NCBI RefSeq assembly: GCF_007830055.1
Contig: NZ_VLLE01000007.1
Coordinates: 203,796 to 267,795, forward strand
Source: Lacibacter cauensis
Lineage (GTDB): Bacteria > Bacteroidota > Bacteroidia > Chitinophagales > Chitinophagaceae
Direction of reading: 5' to 3'
Length of the DNA stretch: 64,000 bases
This document shows, in pieces, positions 1-8,471 of this stretch. The translations under genes and the position numbers were made by a program. The notes beneath the pieces were generated by a model. That model searched no databases. It was given only the letters and a program-made list of their open reading frames with translations, and had not been told where the DNA came from. The stretch's first letter is position 1. Every line of letters begins with the position of its first letter.

Positions 1-420
1 GCTACGGGGCTTATACTGGTTGTTTCCGGATTATTTCAAACACTCATTTTTACAGGCATTGCTTTGCTGGCCTCTGTAAAAACAAGAGATAAGGCAAAAG
101 GCATTGGCGTATCAATTTTAACTTGGTTTGTATTTACATTGATTTACGATGCAATAGTGATGTTATTGCTTTTCCAGTTCAGCGATTACCCCTTGGAGAA
201 GCCAATGATTGCATTAACCATGCTGAATCCGGTTGATCTTTCACGCATCTTAATCTTATTAAAGCTGGATATTTCTGCAATGATGGGTTATACCGGTGCC
301 GTGTTTAACGAATTCTTCGGCGGGCAGCTTGGTATGTTGGTATCGGCTATTGTATTGTTATTATGGACAACGGTGCCTGTTTGGTTGTCTGTAAAACAGT
401 TTCAGAAAAAGGATCTCTAA
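1..420 (+). CDS. nosY: ABC-2 type permease, NosY-like, C-terminal part (5' end outside window)
   Basis: The reading frame is open from base 1, so only the last 139 residues are present. They hold several hydrophobic segments and the sequence LNPVDLSRILILLKLD followed by MMGYTGAVF, which I recognise from NosY, the membrane permease of the NosDFY transporter that matures the copper sites of nitrous oxide reductase. The protein ends with a basic tail (QFQKKDL). The rest of the nos cluster would lie to the left of the window. The globin gene that follows on the same strand fits a nitrogen-oxide context. A generic ABC-2 permease is the alternative, and the call rests on C-terminal motifs alone. 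Confidence 0.7.
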   Translation, partial: ATGLILVVSGLFQTLIFTGIALLASVKTRDKAKGIGVSILTWFVFTLIYDAIVMLLLFQFSDYPLEKPMIALTMLNPVDLSRILILLKLDISAMMGYTGAVFNEFFGGQLGMLVSAIVLLLWTTVPVWLSVKQFQKKDL

Positions 421-469
421 TTACGCCTTTTCTTTTGTACGCAGTTTTTAAAAACACAACTGCTGCAAT

Positions 470-495
470 ACTAAAATCTGTATGCTGGTTTTAGT
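470..495 (+). other. Short inverted repeat between nosY and globin gene
   Basis: ACTAAAA (470-476) and TTTTAGT (489-495) are perfect inverted repeats around a 12-base spacer, 29 bases before the globin start. The repeat lacks a T-tract, so it is not a convincing terminator. It could be an operator or a weak hairpin; nothing further can be said from the sequence. Confidence 0.3.
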
Positions 496-524
496 GTGAT
501 GTGAAAAACAAAAAAGGTTAACAC

Positions 525-920
525 ATGAAAAAAGATATTGAAACAACAGAGGATATTGTGTTATTGGTAAACAGCTTTTACGAAAAGGTAAAGCAGGATA
601 ACAGTATCAGCTTTTTCTTTACCAAAGTCGTGCCGGTGAATTGGGAAAAGCATCTGCCGGTAATGTACAGGTTTTGGGAGAATATTATTTTTCACAGTGG
701 TGGTTACGTTGGTAATCCTATGCTTGTGCATGCACAACTTAGTGCCAGGCATACCATGCAGCCATCGCACTTCGAAAAATGGATAGCGTTGTTCAATGCA
801 ACGGTAGATGAGTTGTTTGAAGGGGCCAATGCAGCGCTAGCCAAGCAACGAGCACACTCCATAGCTACTGTTATGCAAATAAAAATTGCGGCATCACCAA
901 ACGATCAACCTGTTTATTAA
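525..920 (+). CDS. Group III truncated hemoglobin
   Basis: A 131-residue single-domain protein of the length typical of truncated globins. The Phe-Tyr pair at residues 18-19, His43, the Trp-Glu near residue 51, His69 in the MLVHAQL segment (probable proximal haem ligand) and Trp86 match the group III pattern. Such proteins bind haem and O2 or NO in the cytoplasm and are often linked to nitric oxide or low-oxygen physiology. The gene lies 104 bases after the NosY-like gene on the same strand, which supports a role in handling nitrogen oxides (inference). It ends at a strong bidirectional terminator. Confidence 0.85.
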   Translation: MKKDIETTEDIVLLVNSFYEKVKQDNSISFFFTKVVPVNWEKHLPVMYRFWENIIFHSGGYVGNPMLVHAQLSARHTMQPSHFEKWIALFNATVDELFEGANAALAKQRAHSIATVMQIKIAASPNDQPVY

Positions 921-940
921 ACAATTGTTTTTTACAAACG

Positions 941-970
941 AAAGAGGCATCCGGTTTGGATGCCTCTTTT
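941..970. terminator. Bidirectional rho-independent terminator
   Basis: A perfect 12-bp stem (941-952 with 958-969) with a 5-base loop and A/T flanks on both sides lies between the convergent globin and FAS1 genes and can serve both. Confidence 0.9.
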
Positions 971-993
971 GGTATGGTTCATTCAAAGGATTA

Positions 994-1548
994 TTATTTT
1001 GCAGGAGGAAGTAATACACCATCTGTTACATAAATGATTCCGTTTGACGCCGGGATAGTAGCAACAATGTTAATGCCGTTTACTGTCATTTTCCCATCCT
1101 TATTGCCTATAGTAATGTTTTGTCCGCTGGCCATGCCGTAGGTAAGTCCATCGCTCATTAATGCGTCTTTTAATACACCAACATACACATGGTATTCTAA
1201 AATACTGCGAAGTTTGTCTTTATTCTCGGGCTTCAGTAAATCATCCAATGTTCCGGCAGGTAATTTGTCGAAGGCTGCATTGGTGGGCGCAAAAACAGTA
1301 AAGGGACCGGCATTGGAAATAACATCCACATACTCGGCTGCTTTTAAAGCAGCAACCAATGTGCTGTGATCTTTACTGCCTGCTGCAATTTTTACAATGT
1401 CTTTGGCCGATTCATTGTCTTCTACAGTTGATTGGCCACCATCGGCGGCGGTTGTGGTTGCGGCAGCTGCTGTGTTACTGTCGGCAGCGTTATTGCAGGA
1501 AATGCAAATACCCAGCGCTATGGCCGGAAGTATAAAACGATAATTCAT
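994..1548 (-). CDS. Fasciclin (FAS1) domain lipoprotein
   Basis: A 184-residue secreted protein. The N-terminus is a lipoprotein signal peptide ending at Cys18 (GICISC), followed by a low-complexity Ala/Thr linker to about residue 45. The rest is one FAS1 domain (about 50-182), with the two family signatures GPFTVFAPTNAAF and the later YHV motif. FAS1 domains mediate adhesion or weak protein and matrix interactions. The protein is probably anchored in the outer membrane or periplasm. It is a single-gene unit ending at the shared terminator with the globin gene. The precise ligand cannot be predicted. Confidence 0.9.
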   Translation of the reverse strand: MNYRFILPAIALGICISCNNAADSNTAAAATTTAADGGQSTVEDNESAKDIVKIAAGSKDHSTLVAALKAAEYVDVISNAGPFTVFAPTNAAFDKLPAGTLDDLLKPENKDKLRSILEYHVYVGVLKDALMSDGLTYGMASGQNITIGNKDGKMTVNGINIVATIPASNGIIYVTDGVLLPPAK

Positions 1549-1653
1549 AAACAGGGGTTAATGGTTTAAACAAATGTGTATTTATCACATCGAAACTAAA
1601 AAAGCCCTTGGCAACACTTTATGATTGAAGTCATATTCAACTGAACTTTCTGC

Positions 1654-1661
1654 TAACTTTG
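1654..1661 (+). promoter_or_regulatory. Bacteroidota -7 promoter box (TAACTTTG)
   Basis: TAACTTTG fits the TAnnTTTG consensus of Bacteroidota sigma factor promoters and lies 24 bases before the ATG at 1686. It shows that a TTG codon at 1659 cannot be the start, because it lies within the promoter. Confidence 0.6.
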
Positions 1662-1685
1662 TTGTTGCTAGTTAAAAAATGTTTT

Positions 1686-1862
1686 ATGGGAATTCTACGC
1701 CAGGTTGCTGAATATCTTTACATCAAAAAGCCCGATCCCAACCAGGAGAAAACGCAATGGATGAAATACATGCATGGCATTAACCGCATCTCCATTTTTG
1801 TATTTCTGTTTGCGATGTTGGTATTGCTGGTGCGTTATGTTATACTGCCTTTATTCCGCTGA
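1686..1862 (+). CDS. Small single-span membrane protein, DUF6728-like
   Basis: A 58-residue protein beginning MGILRQVAEYLYIKKPDP. A soluble basic N-terminal part is followed by one hydrophobic helix (about residues 34-55). The pattern of a short KKPD motif, HGINRIS and a C-terminal transmembrane helix resembles the small conserved Bacteroidota family DUF6728, whose function is unknown. The ATG at 1686 was chosen because the upstream in-frame TTG overlaps the promoter box. The 3' end overlaps the convergent lpxB gene by 23 bases. Confidence 0.7.
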   Translation: MGILRQVAEYLYIKKPDPNQEKTQWMKYMHGINRISIFVFLFAMLVLLVRYVILPLFR

Positions 1863-2964
1863 GAATTGCTTTTGCAGCTGCCGACGAGGCATGGCCGCCT
1901 GCCTGTAAAACGGCACGGAGTTGTTTGTAATGCTGCAACATGTGTGCACGCTTTTCTGCACCGGGAAGTATAGCCCGTAATTCCTGTGTAAGATTTTCGG
2001 TATTCATTTCGTGCTGAATCAATTCTTTTACTACCTCTTTATCCATGATGAGGTTCACCAGCGAAATGTATTTGATGTTGATTAAACGCTTTGCTATCTG
2101 GTAGCTTATTTCGTTACCCTTGTAGCATACAACTTCAGGTACTTCAAACAATGCTGTTTCCAATGTAGCAGTGCCCGATGTTACCAATGCAGCAGTGGCA
2201 TGATGCAGTAACGAATAGGTTTGGTTACTTACGTACGAAACATTGGTGTAGGGTGTTAACAGCTCATCGTAAAACGAACTGTCGAGCCCAGGCGCTTTTG
2301 CTACAATAAACTGGTAATCGGGAAACTGCTTGCTTACTTCCAGCATAACGGGAAGTTTTTTTAAGATTTCCTGTTTGCGGCTGCCGGGTAATAGGGCGAT
2401 GATGGGTTTTGAATGATTGCCTGTGTGTTGAAGTGTTTGCGCATCTTCAGATTTAAAGCGATCAATTTCTTCCATTAACGGATGGCCCACATATTCTACG
2501 TTCCAGTTCCACTTTGTTTGATAGTACGGCTGTTCAAATGGAAGAATCACCAGCATCTGATCAATGCATTGTTTCATCATCTTCACCCTGTTTTCCTTCC
2601 ATGCCCATACCTGTGGTGAGATGTAGTACACCACACGAATGTTTTGCGCTTTGACCCATTTGGCAATACGTAAGTTAAAGCCGGGATAATCTATTAAAAT
2701 AAGCACATCGGGTTGATGCGCAAGAATATCTTCTTTACAAAAAGCAAGGTTGCTGAAAATAGTACGGATGTTTTTCAACACTTCCACAAAACCCATAAAG
2801 GCAAGATCACGGTAATGCTTTACCAAAGTAGCACCTGCTGCCTGCATTTTTTCGCCACCCCAGCAACGGATCACTGCTTCATGATCGTTATGGTGCAGTT
2901 CTTTAATCAGGTTACTGCCGTGTAAATCTCCGCTTGCTTCGCCTGCTATAATGTAATACTTCAT
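1840..2964 (-). CDS. lpxB: Lipid-A-disaccharide synthase
   Basis: A 374-residue enzyme, normal LpxB length. It condenses UDP-2,3-diacylglucosamine with lipid X to make the lipid A disaccharide at the inner face of the inner membrane. The N-terminal GEASGDLHG motif (residues 8-16), the GEKMQAAG segment, ALLPGSRKQEI and the TLE-ALFEVPEVVCYKG region are characteristic. It lies 58 bases downstream of the histidine kinase gene on the same strand, but has its own -7 box immediately before the ATG, so the transcript may be almost leaderless. The 3' end overlaps a small convergent gene by 23 bases. Confidence 0.96.
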   Translation of the reverse strand: MKYYIIAGEASGDLHGSNLIKELHHNDHEAVIRCWGGEKMQAAGATLVKHYRDLAFMGFVEVLKNIRTIFSNLAFCKEDILAHQPDVLILIDYPGFNLRIAKWVKAQNIRVVYYISPQVWAWKENRVKMMKQCIDQMLVILPFEQPYYQTKWNWNVEYVGHPLMEEIDRFKSEDAQTLQHTGNHSKPIIALLPGSRKQEILKKLPVMLEVSKQFPDYQFIVAKAPGLDSSFYDELLTPYTNVSYVSNQTYSLLHHATAALVTSGTATLETALFEVPEVVCYKGNEISYQIAKRLINIKYISLVNLIMDKEVVKELIQHEMNTENLTQELRAILPGAEKRAHMLQHYKQLRAVLQAGGHASSAAAKAILSGIKAV

Positions 2965-2971
2965 GAGGCTG

Positions 2972-2979
2972 CTAAGGTA
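2972..2979 (-). promoter_or_regulatory. -7 box of lpxB (TACCTTAG on the minus strand)
   Basis: Reads TACCTTAG on the minus strand, a one-mismatch TAnnTTTG box. Only 7 bases separate it from the lpxB ATG, so transcription should start within a few bases of the start codon. Confidence 0.5.
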
Positions 2980-3022
2980 AGCACTGCTGCTGAGATGATA
3001 AACCGCAGTTGTTTGTTGGGGC

Positions 3023-6000
3023 TCAGAGAGGAATAGCGGCTTGTATTGTGCATCCTTTTCCCGGGGCAGATTGGATGGTTACATCGCCATTTAAAAACAG
3101 TATCCTGCGGCGAATGTTTTCCATGCCAATACCTTCTTTCTTTTGTTTCATATCGAAGCCTTTACCGTTATCGGTAATTTTCAATAAGAGCCCGGTCTTT
3201 GTTTTTGTTACTGCTACCTGCACCTCAGTAGGATCGGCATGTTTGTGAATATTGGTAAGCTGCTCCTGTAAAATACGGAAGATGGCTGTACGCACTTCCG
3301 TACTCATAATTTTTTTGTGTAGGCGGTTGTCTACAGTAATCAACACTTTACAATGTTCATCGAACTGCATACTGTTCACAATGGTTGAAATGGTATCGGT
3401 GAGTTCCAGTTCTTCATCAATAGTTGGGGCTAACTGATGCGAAAGACGTCTTAGTTCATGTACGGCATCTTTCAGGTATACCGAAACTCTTTGCAGAATT
3501 TCGGCGAGCATATCTTTTTGATCGAGCTTGTGTTTGGCCAGTTCCAGGTTTATTTGCGATGCTGCAATAATTTGCTTTACGTTATCGTGTAATTCCATAC
3601 CTATCTGCTGCCGCTCTCGTTCCTGCGCATCAATGATTGCTTTATTGGTGCGTTGTTCTTCTTCTTTGAGGTAGGTGATATCCTGCATTGCACCAATGAT
3701 ACGCACCGCTTCGTTTTCGTTATCGTAAATAACGAATGCACGGTCGTAAATATTTTTGTAGGTGCCATCTGCACAACGGAAGCGGTATTCTTCTGTAATT
3801 ACTTTTTGTTTCTTTACAAAAGCGGAATCTAATTTGGCCGCAATTTTCGGATAGTCATCCGGATGAATATTTTCTCTCCACCACGCATCAATATCCTGTA
3901 TTTCTTCAATGTTATAACCAAGCATGGTTTTAATACCGTTGCTGTAGGTGATTTTATTGGTACGCAAATCTCTGTCCCAGATGGTATCGCTTGTTGCCTG
4001 TGAAAGTATTTCGTATTGTTCGTTGGCAATTTTTACTTTTTCTTCTGCAATTTTCTTTGCTGTAATATCGCTGCGGATACTGATAAACTGAAATACTTCT
4101 CCATAACTGTTTATAAAAGGAACAATCGTTGTATCTACCCAAAAGAATTCACCCGTTTTCGATTTTTCTTTTATCTCTCCACGCCAAACTTTGCCGCTTT
4201 TAACGGTTTCCCATAACTCGGTAAAGAACGATTTCGGATGATAGCCCGAGTTTAATTGACGATGATCGATGTTACGCAATTCTTCCTGCGAATAACCGGC
4301 CACACGGCAGAAGTTTTCGTTTGCATAAAGTATACGTCCGTCACTATCAGATATATCAACCAGCGATGATTGGTCGAGCGCAAACTGATAATCTCTGACA
4401 AGTTTTTCGTTTTTAACAAATTCACTTAGGTCGTGTACAATTAAGCTGGCGTATTGCTCACCATGCTCATCGGTAAAAATAGAAGAACTTACTCTTGCAG
4501 GAAAGTGCGTACCATCTTTTCGTATTTGTGTAAATTCTGCAACAGCAAAACCTTTTTCTGCACGTTTCTTTAAAAAGTCTGCTAAACGTGGGTCGTTAAC
4601 ATCTACAACTCCATTTCTGCCAATTGTTTTAATTTCTTCTTCGGTACGTTGGTACATTTTGCAGGCAGCTCTGTTTGCAGAATGGATAGAGCCATCCGGA
4701 GAGGTAAGCAAAATACCATCTACACTCGAATCGAAAAACGCCTGTGTTAATGCCAGGCTTTCGTTCAACCTGACTTCAGTAATTTTTCGTTGCTCCTCTT
4801 TCTCTATATTTTCAATGGCAAACGAAATGTCTTCAGCTGCATCTTTTATTAATTCAATTTCAGTATCTCCAAAAAAATAAGGTTGGGGTGCATAAACAGT
4901 TAAAGCACCAATGGGGTTTCCGAATTTTTTTATTGCAATCGACATGGAAGAGTGGTAGCCTCTCTTTAATTGTTCCTCACGCCATGGCGCAAGATCGGGA
5001 TTTGTTGTAACATCCTGGCAAATATAATAACCGCCTTTTCTTATGGCCGTACCTGTGGGGCCTTTTCCTTCTTCTGCATATTCATTAACCGATATTTTTT
5101 TTATGATTGAGAGATAACCTTCTTCGTGGCCGGCCTTTGCCACATCGTTTACAAAACCGGTTTGCTCATCAACAATGCCTATCCATGCCATGCGGAAACG
5201 GCCATGCTTTACCGCCAGTTCGCAAATGGATTGAAATAGTTGCTGTTGATCTCTTGTACGTACAATCAACTCATTGAGCTGACTGATGAAGGCATACAAA
5301 CGGGTTATTTTATTCAGGTCTTCTGTTCGTTCAATTACTTTTGTTTCAAGGGTAGTAGCTAAATCACGCAGCTCGGTTACATTCTTATTTACAATGAGAA
5401 TTTCGTTCAGAAATGTTTCATTCTTTATTACCGCTGATGCCGTAGTTAATACAAATATTTGTTGGCCTTTTTTTGTTACATGCGAAATTTCTGTTTGTAC
5501 ACTGCCTGTAATTTTTACCTGTTCAATGATCTGTTCGGGAGAAAGACTTAAATATTTGCTTTGCAATAGTTTGCCAATATGTTTGCCAACGGCCTCCGCC
5601 TCTGTATAGCCATAAACAGTTTCTGCACCTTTATTCCATTTCTTTATGATCAGATTTTCATCAATTGAAATAATTGCATCAGTTATACTGTTCAGCAATG
5701 CGTTATTATAGTGCAAGAGCTCTTCCGTTTTACGCCTGCTACGGATGTTTCTTAAAGCCACAATAATCAGAATAGACGAAAGAAAAAGTGTAACGATGAG
5801 AATAATATAAAACTGCTTTGAAATTCGGATAAGTGATTGTTCACTTTTTTTATTTTGCAGGTTTAAATATCCCTTTTCAGTATTGTCGCTTTGCTCAAGA
5901 AGTTGTTTTATTTCGCCGGTATAAAGTACGCCTCTGCCTTGTTGAATAAGTTCGAGTGTTTTTGGTAAACCATATTGGCGGCGCATGTTAATTACACTGT

Positions 6001-6388
6001 CAGAAAACGAAAGCCTTTTGTTTAAGATTAGCTCCAGCGAGTCTGCCTTGGTCTTTAGTTCAGGGTGCTCAAGCATTGTTTGTTTTAATGCTGTCAAGTA
6101 TTGCTTTATGGGGGAAAGGGTTGCTGCTTGTTGTTTTAAGTAAGTTGAGTCGCCAGTTAATGCGTACCCTCTGGTAGCGGTTTCGTTTTTTAACAGTACA
6201 GCAAGTAATTCCTGGGAATGATCTATAGCAGATCTTGTATGCTCATTTCTTACTTGTAAATCGTGTAAGTTTTTTTGCTCAATACTGGCAAAATAAAAGA
6301 CAACGGTTATGCATATCAGCAACAGAATTGCTGTTAAGGATAAAATGGTATCTGTCTTCAATTTTACATTCATGGATCGGGTAAACAT
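3023..6388 (-). CDS. Multi-PAS hybrid-length sensor histidine kinase (CHASE3-PAS-GAF-PAS-PAS-PAS-HisKA_3-HATPase)
   Basis: A 1121-residue membrane sensor kinase. Apparent order: transmembrane helix (about 13-33); CHASE3-like extracytoplasmic region with the KNETATRGYALTGD signature (about 35-185); second helix (about 190-212); PAS (about 225-335); GAF (about 375-520, starting near FQSICELAVKHGRFRMAWIG); three further PAS/PAC units to about 905; a HisKA_3 dimerisation domain with the phospho-acceptor in GMELHDNVKQ; and an HATPase domain with EQLTNIHKHA, ITDNGKGFD and GIGMENIRRR. This is the NarL-partner class of kinase. No response regulator is encoded nearby, so it is an orphan here. The start at 6388 or the ATG at 6373 are both possible. 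The signal is unknown. Confidence 0.93.
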   Translation of the reverse strand: MFTRSMNVKLKTDTILSLTAILLLICITVVFYFASIEQKNLHDLQVRNEHTRSAIDHSQELLAVLLKNETATRGYALTGDSTYLKQQAATLSPIKQYLTALKQTMLEHPELKTKADSLELILNKRLSFSDSVINMRRQYGLPKTLELIQQGRGVLYTGEIKQLLEQSDNTEKGYLNLQNKKSEQSLIRISKQFYIILIVTLFLSSILIIVALRNIRSRRKTEELLHYNNALLNSITDAIISIDENLIIKKWNKGAETVYGYTEAEAVGKHIGKLLQSKYLSLSPEQIIEQVKITGSVQTEISHVTKKGQQIFVLTTASAVIKNETFLNEILIVNKNVTELRDLATTLETKVIERTEDLNKITRLYAFISQLNELIVRTRDQQQLFQSICELAVKHGRFRMAWIGIVDEQTGFVNDVAKAGHEEGYLSIIKKISVNEYAEEGKGPTGTAIRKGGYYICQDVTTNPDLAPWREEQLKRGYHSSMSIAIKKFGNPIGALTVYAPQPYFFGDTEIELIKDAAEDISFAIENIEKEEQRKITEVRLNESLALTQAFFDSSVDGILLTSPDGSIHSANRAACKMYQRTEEEIKTIGRNGVVDVNDPRLADFLKKRAEKGFAVAEFTQIRKDGTHFPARVSSSIFTDEHGEQYASLIVHDLSEFVKNEKLVRDYQFALDQSSLVDISDSDGRILYANENFCRVAGYSQEELRNIDHRQLNSGYHPKSFFTELWETVKSGKVWRGEIKEKSKTGEFFWVDTTIVPFINSYGEVFQFISIRSDITAKKIAEEKVKIANEQYEILSQATSDTIWDRDLRTNKITYSNGIKTMLGYNIEEIQDIDAWWRENIHPDDYPKIAAKLDSAFVKKQKVITEEYRFRCADGTYKNIYDRAFVIYDNENEAVRIIGAMQDITYLKEEEQRTNKAIIDAQERERQQIGMELHDNVKQIIAASQINLELAKHKLDQKDMLAEILQRVSVYLKDAVHELRRLSHQLAPTIDEELELTDTISTIVNSMQFDEHCKVLITVDNRLHKKIMSTEVRTAIFRILQEQLTNIHKHADPTEVQVAVTKTKTGLLLKITDNGKGFDMKQKKEGIGMENIRRRILFLNGDVTIQSAPGKGCTIQAAIPL

Positions 6389-6852
6389 TTTGATTATGAG
6401 CGCTATTCAAAAATATGATTGTGCAGATTTTAGTTACGGTTCAATCGTTTTTTTATCTTGTTTTAATGGTTAGGTATAAAAAAAAGAAGGTAGTAAAGAT
6501 TACCTTTTATCTAATGTAAAATACTGACAAGTTTAAATTGTACAAATGACTTTCTTAAGTAAGGTAAAAATACTTGACCTTGTTCAATCAAAACTGTAAA
6601 GAAATTAAACGTTGCAATGGATAATAAGGGAATAATATATTGATGCGTTTGTGTTGCAATTCCTGCACAATGCTAAGGTATTAACAAGTTTAATAACGTA
6701 GTTTTTAACTTATCTATGCAATAACTGCCCCTTAAAAAAAGAGCTGTTTCAGCCATTGGCCATCATACAGAATAATTTCTGAAAGCCATGACAGTAAAGG
6801 CTTTTAATAAAATGTTATGAAATTTAAGGCCATTAAATGAGCCTGTATTTGA
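6389..6852. other. AT-rich intergenic region without recognisable gene
   Basis: The stretch between the divergent kinase gene and the promoter of the gene at 7043 is AT-rich and carries no open frame with protein-like composition. It presumably holds the kinase promoter. I see no RNA gene or repeat that I can support. Confidence 0.5.
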
Positions 6853-6884
6853 CTTGGGCAGGGGTTTATGCCGTTGTACTTTTG
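6853..6884 (+). promoter_or_regulatory. Promoter of the secreted protein gene at 7043
   Basis: CTTG (6853-6856) and TACTTTTG (6877-6884) are spaced by 20 bases, matching the Bacteroidota promoter architecture. Transcription would begin near 6890, leaving an untranslated leader of about 150 bases before the ATG at 7043. Confidence 0.55.
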
Positions 6885-7042
6885 CCTTGTCAATGAAACA
6901 AAATGCGTTTCGGATCCGTACCAAATCTCCGGAGTTATTAATTTGACAGTCCTGCTTGCTCCAACGATACTTGTTCCACTACTGCGATTATTGCCTGTGA
7001 AAAGAGAAACAACAATTTGTAAAAATTTAAAAGCATAGAAAA

Positions 7043-7441
7043 ATGAGAACAACAATCAAAAATGCAGTAATTGGTTTATTAACCTTAGTAGCTGTAACTA
7101 CAGGAATCAACGCAAACGCAACAACTGTAAATGCTGTAACTCCTGGCGCAGAATTAAAAATGATCGGTCGCTTAGATAATCAGCCTGTATTCCAGCTTTC
7201 ATTAAACAACGCTACCAACGAAAAATATGTAGTTGTTGTAAAAGATGAGTTCGGTACAATCCTTTACCAGGAGAATGTAAGTGGTGTAAACATCAAGCGT
7301 AAATACCAGTTGAATACAGAAGAATTAGGTTTTGTTGGTATTACTATCGAAATCATCAGTTCGAAAGATGCAAAACCAGCGGTGTTTACAATCGAAAACA
7401 GCACACGTGTTGTAGAAGAAACGCTGATTGTAAAACAGTAA
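7043..7441 (+). CDS. Small secreted protein of unknown function
   Basis: 132 residues beginning with a clear signal peptide (MRTTIKNAVIGLLTLVAV, probable cleavage after ANA near residue 26). The mature part is predicted as beta-rich, with alternating hydrophobic residues (EKYVVVVKDEFGTILYQE, then VGITIEIIS), suggesting a small immunoglobulin-like or C2-like sandwich. I do not recognise a named family, although proteins of this shape are frequent in Chitinophagaceae. The gene is monocistronic, with a long leader and its own strong terminator. The codon use looks like that of a well-expressed gene. Function unknown. Confidence 0.8.
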   Translation: MRTTIKNAVIGLLTLVAVTTGINANATTVNAVTPGAELKMIGRLDNQPVFQLSLNNATNEKYVVVVKDEFGTILYQENVSGVNIKRKYQLNTEELGFVGITIEIISSKDAKPAVFTIENSTRVVEETLIVKQ

Positions 7442-7480
7442 GCTCAAGCATTTAGTCATAATCAAATAGACAAGGGTTAC

Positions 7481-7512
7481 GGGTCGCCAATTCTGGCGAC
7501 CCTTTTTTTTTA
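7481..7512 (+). terminator. Rho-independent terminator
   Basis: A perfect 9-bp GC-rich stem (GGGTCGCCA, 7481-7489, with 7494-7502), a 4-base loop and a run of T residues lie 40 bases after the stop of the preceding gene. Confidence 0.92.
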
Positions 7513-7582
7513 ACAGCTTGTTAATGTTCTAAAAGGACGAAAAAACTACCTGTAATAACTGCTATCGATTGTTAGTGTGCCG

Positions 7583-7590
7583 TACCTTTG
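7583..7590 (+). promoter_or_regulatory. -7 box TACCTTTG
   Basis: A perfect TAnnTTTG box 16 bases before the ATG at 7607. It places an upstream in-frame GTG (7577) within the promoter and so fixes the start. Confidence 0.6.
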
Positions 7591-7606
7591 CAACACATTA
7601 CAGCGT

Positions 7607-8452
7607 ATGAAGAAAAATTTACTCTTGTTTTTTATGACCGGTGTAATATTTCAGGGCGTATTTGCGCAACATCACCTGCATGCATCCGGTAATCCGCCAA
7701 AGCTGCCGGTAGAAATTTCGGTCTTCACTTTCAGCCATTCGCTTTTTAAAAGTTATCCGTTTAGCTTGGGTAACGAAGGTGCTCTGCAGTTTGTAACCGG
7801 CAACGGTGCTTCCTTCAGCGGCGAAACAAAAAAAGGGAAACTGCATGGCGGCTGGCAAAGCAGTTATGCCAACGGGCAGTTGCTCGACCAGGGTAATCTT
7901 GTGAAAGGCGTGCCCGATGGCGAGTGGAAAGTGTGGAATGCTGCAGGGCAGTTAATTGCATTGCGAACCTACAATGCCGATTTGTTTCAGCGGGTAAAAC
8001 GAGAAGTAGAACTCAATCATCCTAAAAACTATTCGTATGCACTTACAGCCCGTTATAAAAAGGAGGGGAGAGATGCAGTGAAGTTTTTGCAGGCGGGGTC
8101 ATCCTTTATACAGCAACGGGCTTTGCGTACAAACGATATTGCTGAGTTGGTAGAAACCAACAGTTCCGATCCGGCACATTACCACCCGGTGTTTAACGAT
8201 TGCCTGCATCATGGTCTGTACATGAATTATTTTGATAATGGTATTGTAAAGGACTCGGGCTATTACAAAGAAGGATTGCGTGATGGTTTATGGATACATC
8301 GCACAGCAGACGGGATGTGGAAAGGAACGTATAAAAACGGCATCCGTTACAACGAATGGAAGCTGTATAATACAGCAGGTAAACTCAGCTTAATTATCTT
8401 TTATAATAAACAGGGAAAAGAAACAGGTAGAAAAAAAATGGGGCTTTCGTAA
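7607..8452 (+). CDS. Secreted MORN_2-repeat protein
   Basis: 281 residues starting MKKNLLLFFMTGVIF with a signal peptide ending near QGVFAQ. Two groups of MORN_2/YwqK-type repeats are visible, of the form YxNGxLxxxGxxxxGxxDGxWxxW: about residues 80-120 and again about 190-270 (YFDNGIVKDSGYYKEGLRDGLWIH and a following unit). These repeats form beta hairpins; the family function is not established, though it is often labelled YwqK antitoxin-like. The mature protein is probably periplasmic or surface located. The start was set at 7607 from the promoter box. The stop codon lies inside the terminator hairpin. Confidence 0.8.
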   Translation: MKKNLLLFFMTGVIFQGVFAQHHLHASGNPPKLPVEISVFTFSHSLFKSYPFSLGNEGALQFVTGNGASFSGETKKGKLHGGWQSSYANGQLLDQGNLVKGVPDGEWKVWNAAGQLIALRTYNADLFQRVKREVELNHPKNYSYALTARYKKEGRDAVKFLQAGSSFIQQRALRTNDIAELVETNSSDPAHYHPVFNDCLHHGLYMNYFDNGIVKDSGYYKEGLRDGLWIHRTADGMWKGTYKNGIRYNEWKLYNTAGKLSLIIFYNKQGKETGRKKMGLS

Positions 8453-8464
8453 AGCCCCATTTTT
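8435..8464. terminator. Bidirectional terminator overlapping a stop codon
   Basis: GGGGCTTT (8440-8447) pairs with AAAGCCCC (8451-8458) across a 3-base loop, flanked by A and T runs. The TAA stop of the upstream gene is within the hairpin. The element also serves the convergent membrane protein gene ending at 8472. Confidence 0.88.
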
Positions 8465-8471
8465 GTATTTG

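Noticed and set aside
6804..7055. Minus-strand open frame overlapping the start of the secreted protein gene
   Set aside because: Low-complexity, no family resemblance, and it overlaps a gene with a clear signal peptide and promoter.
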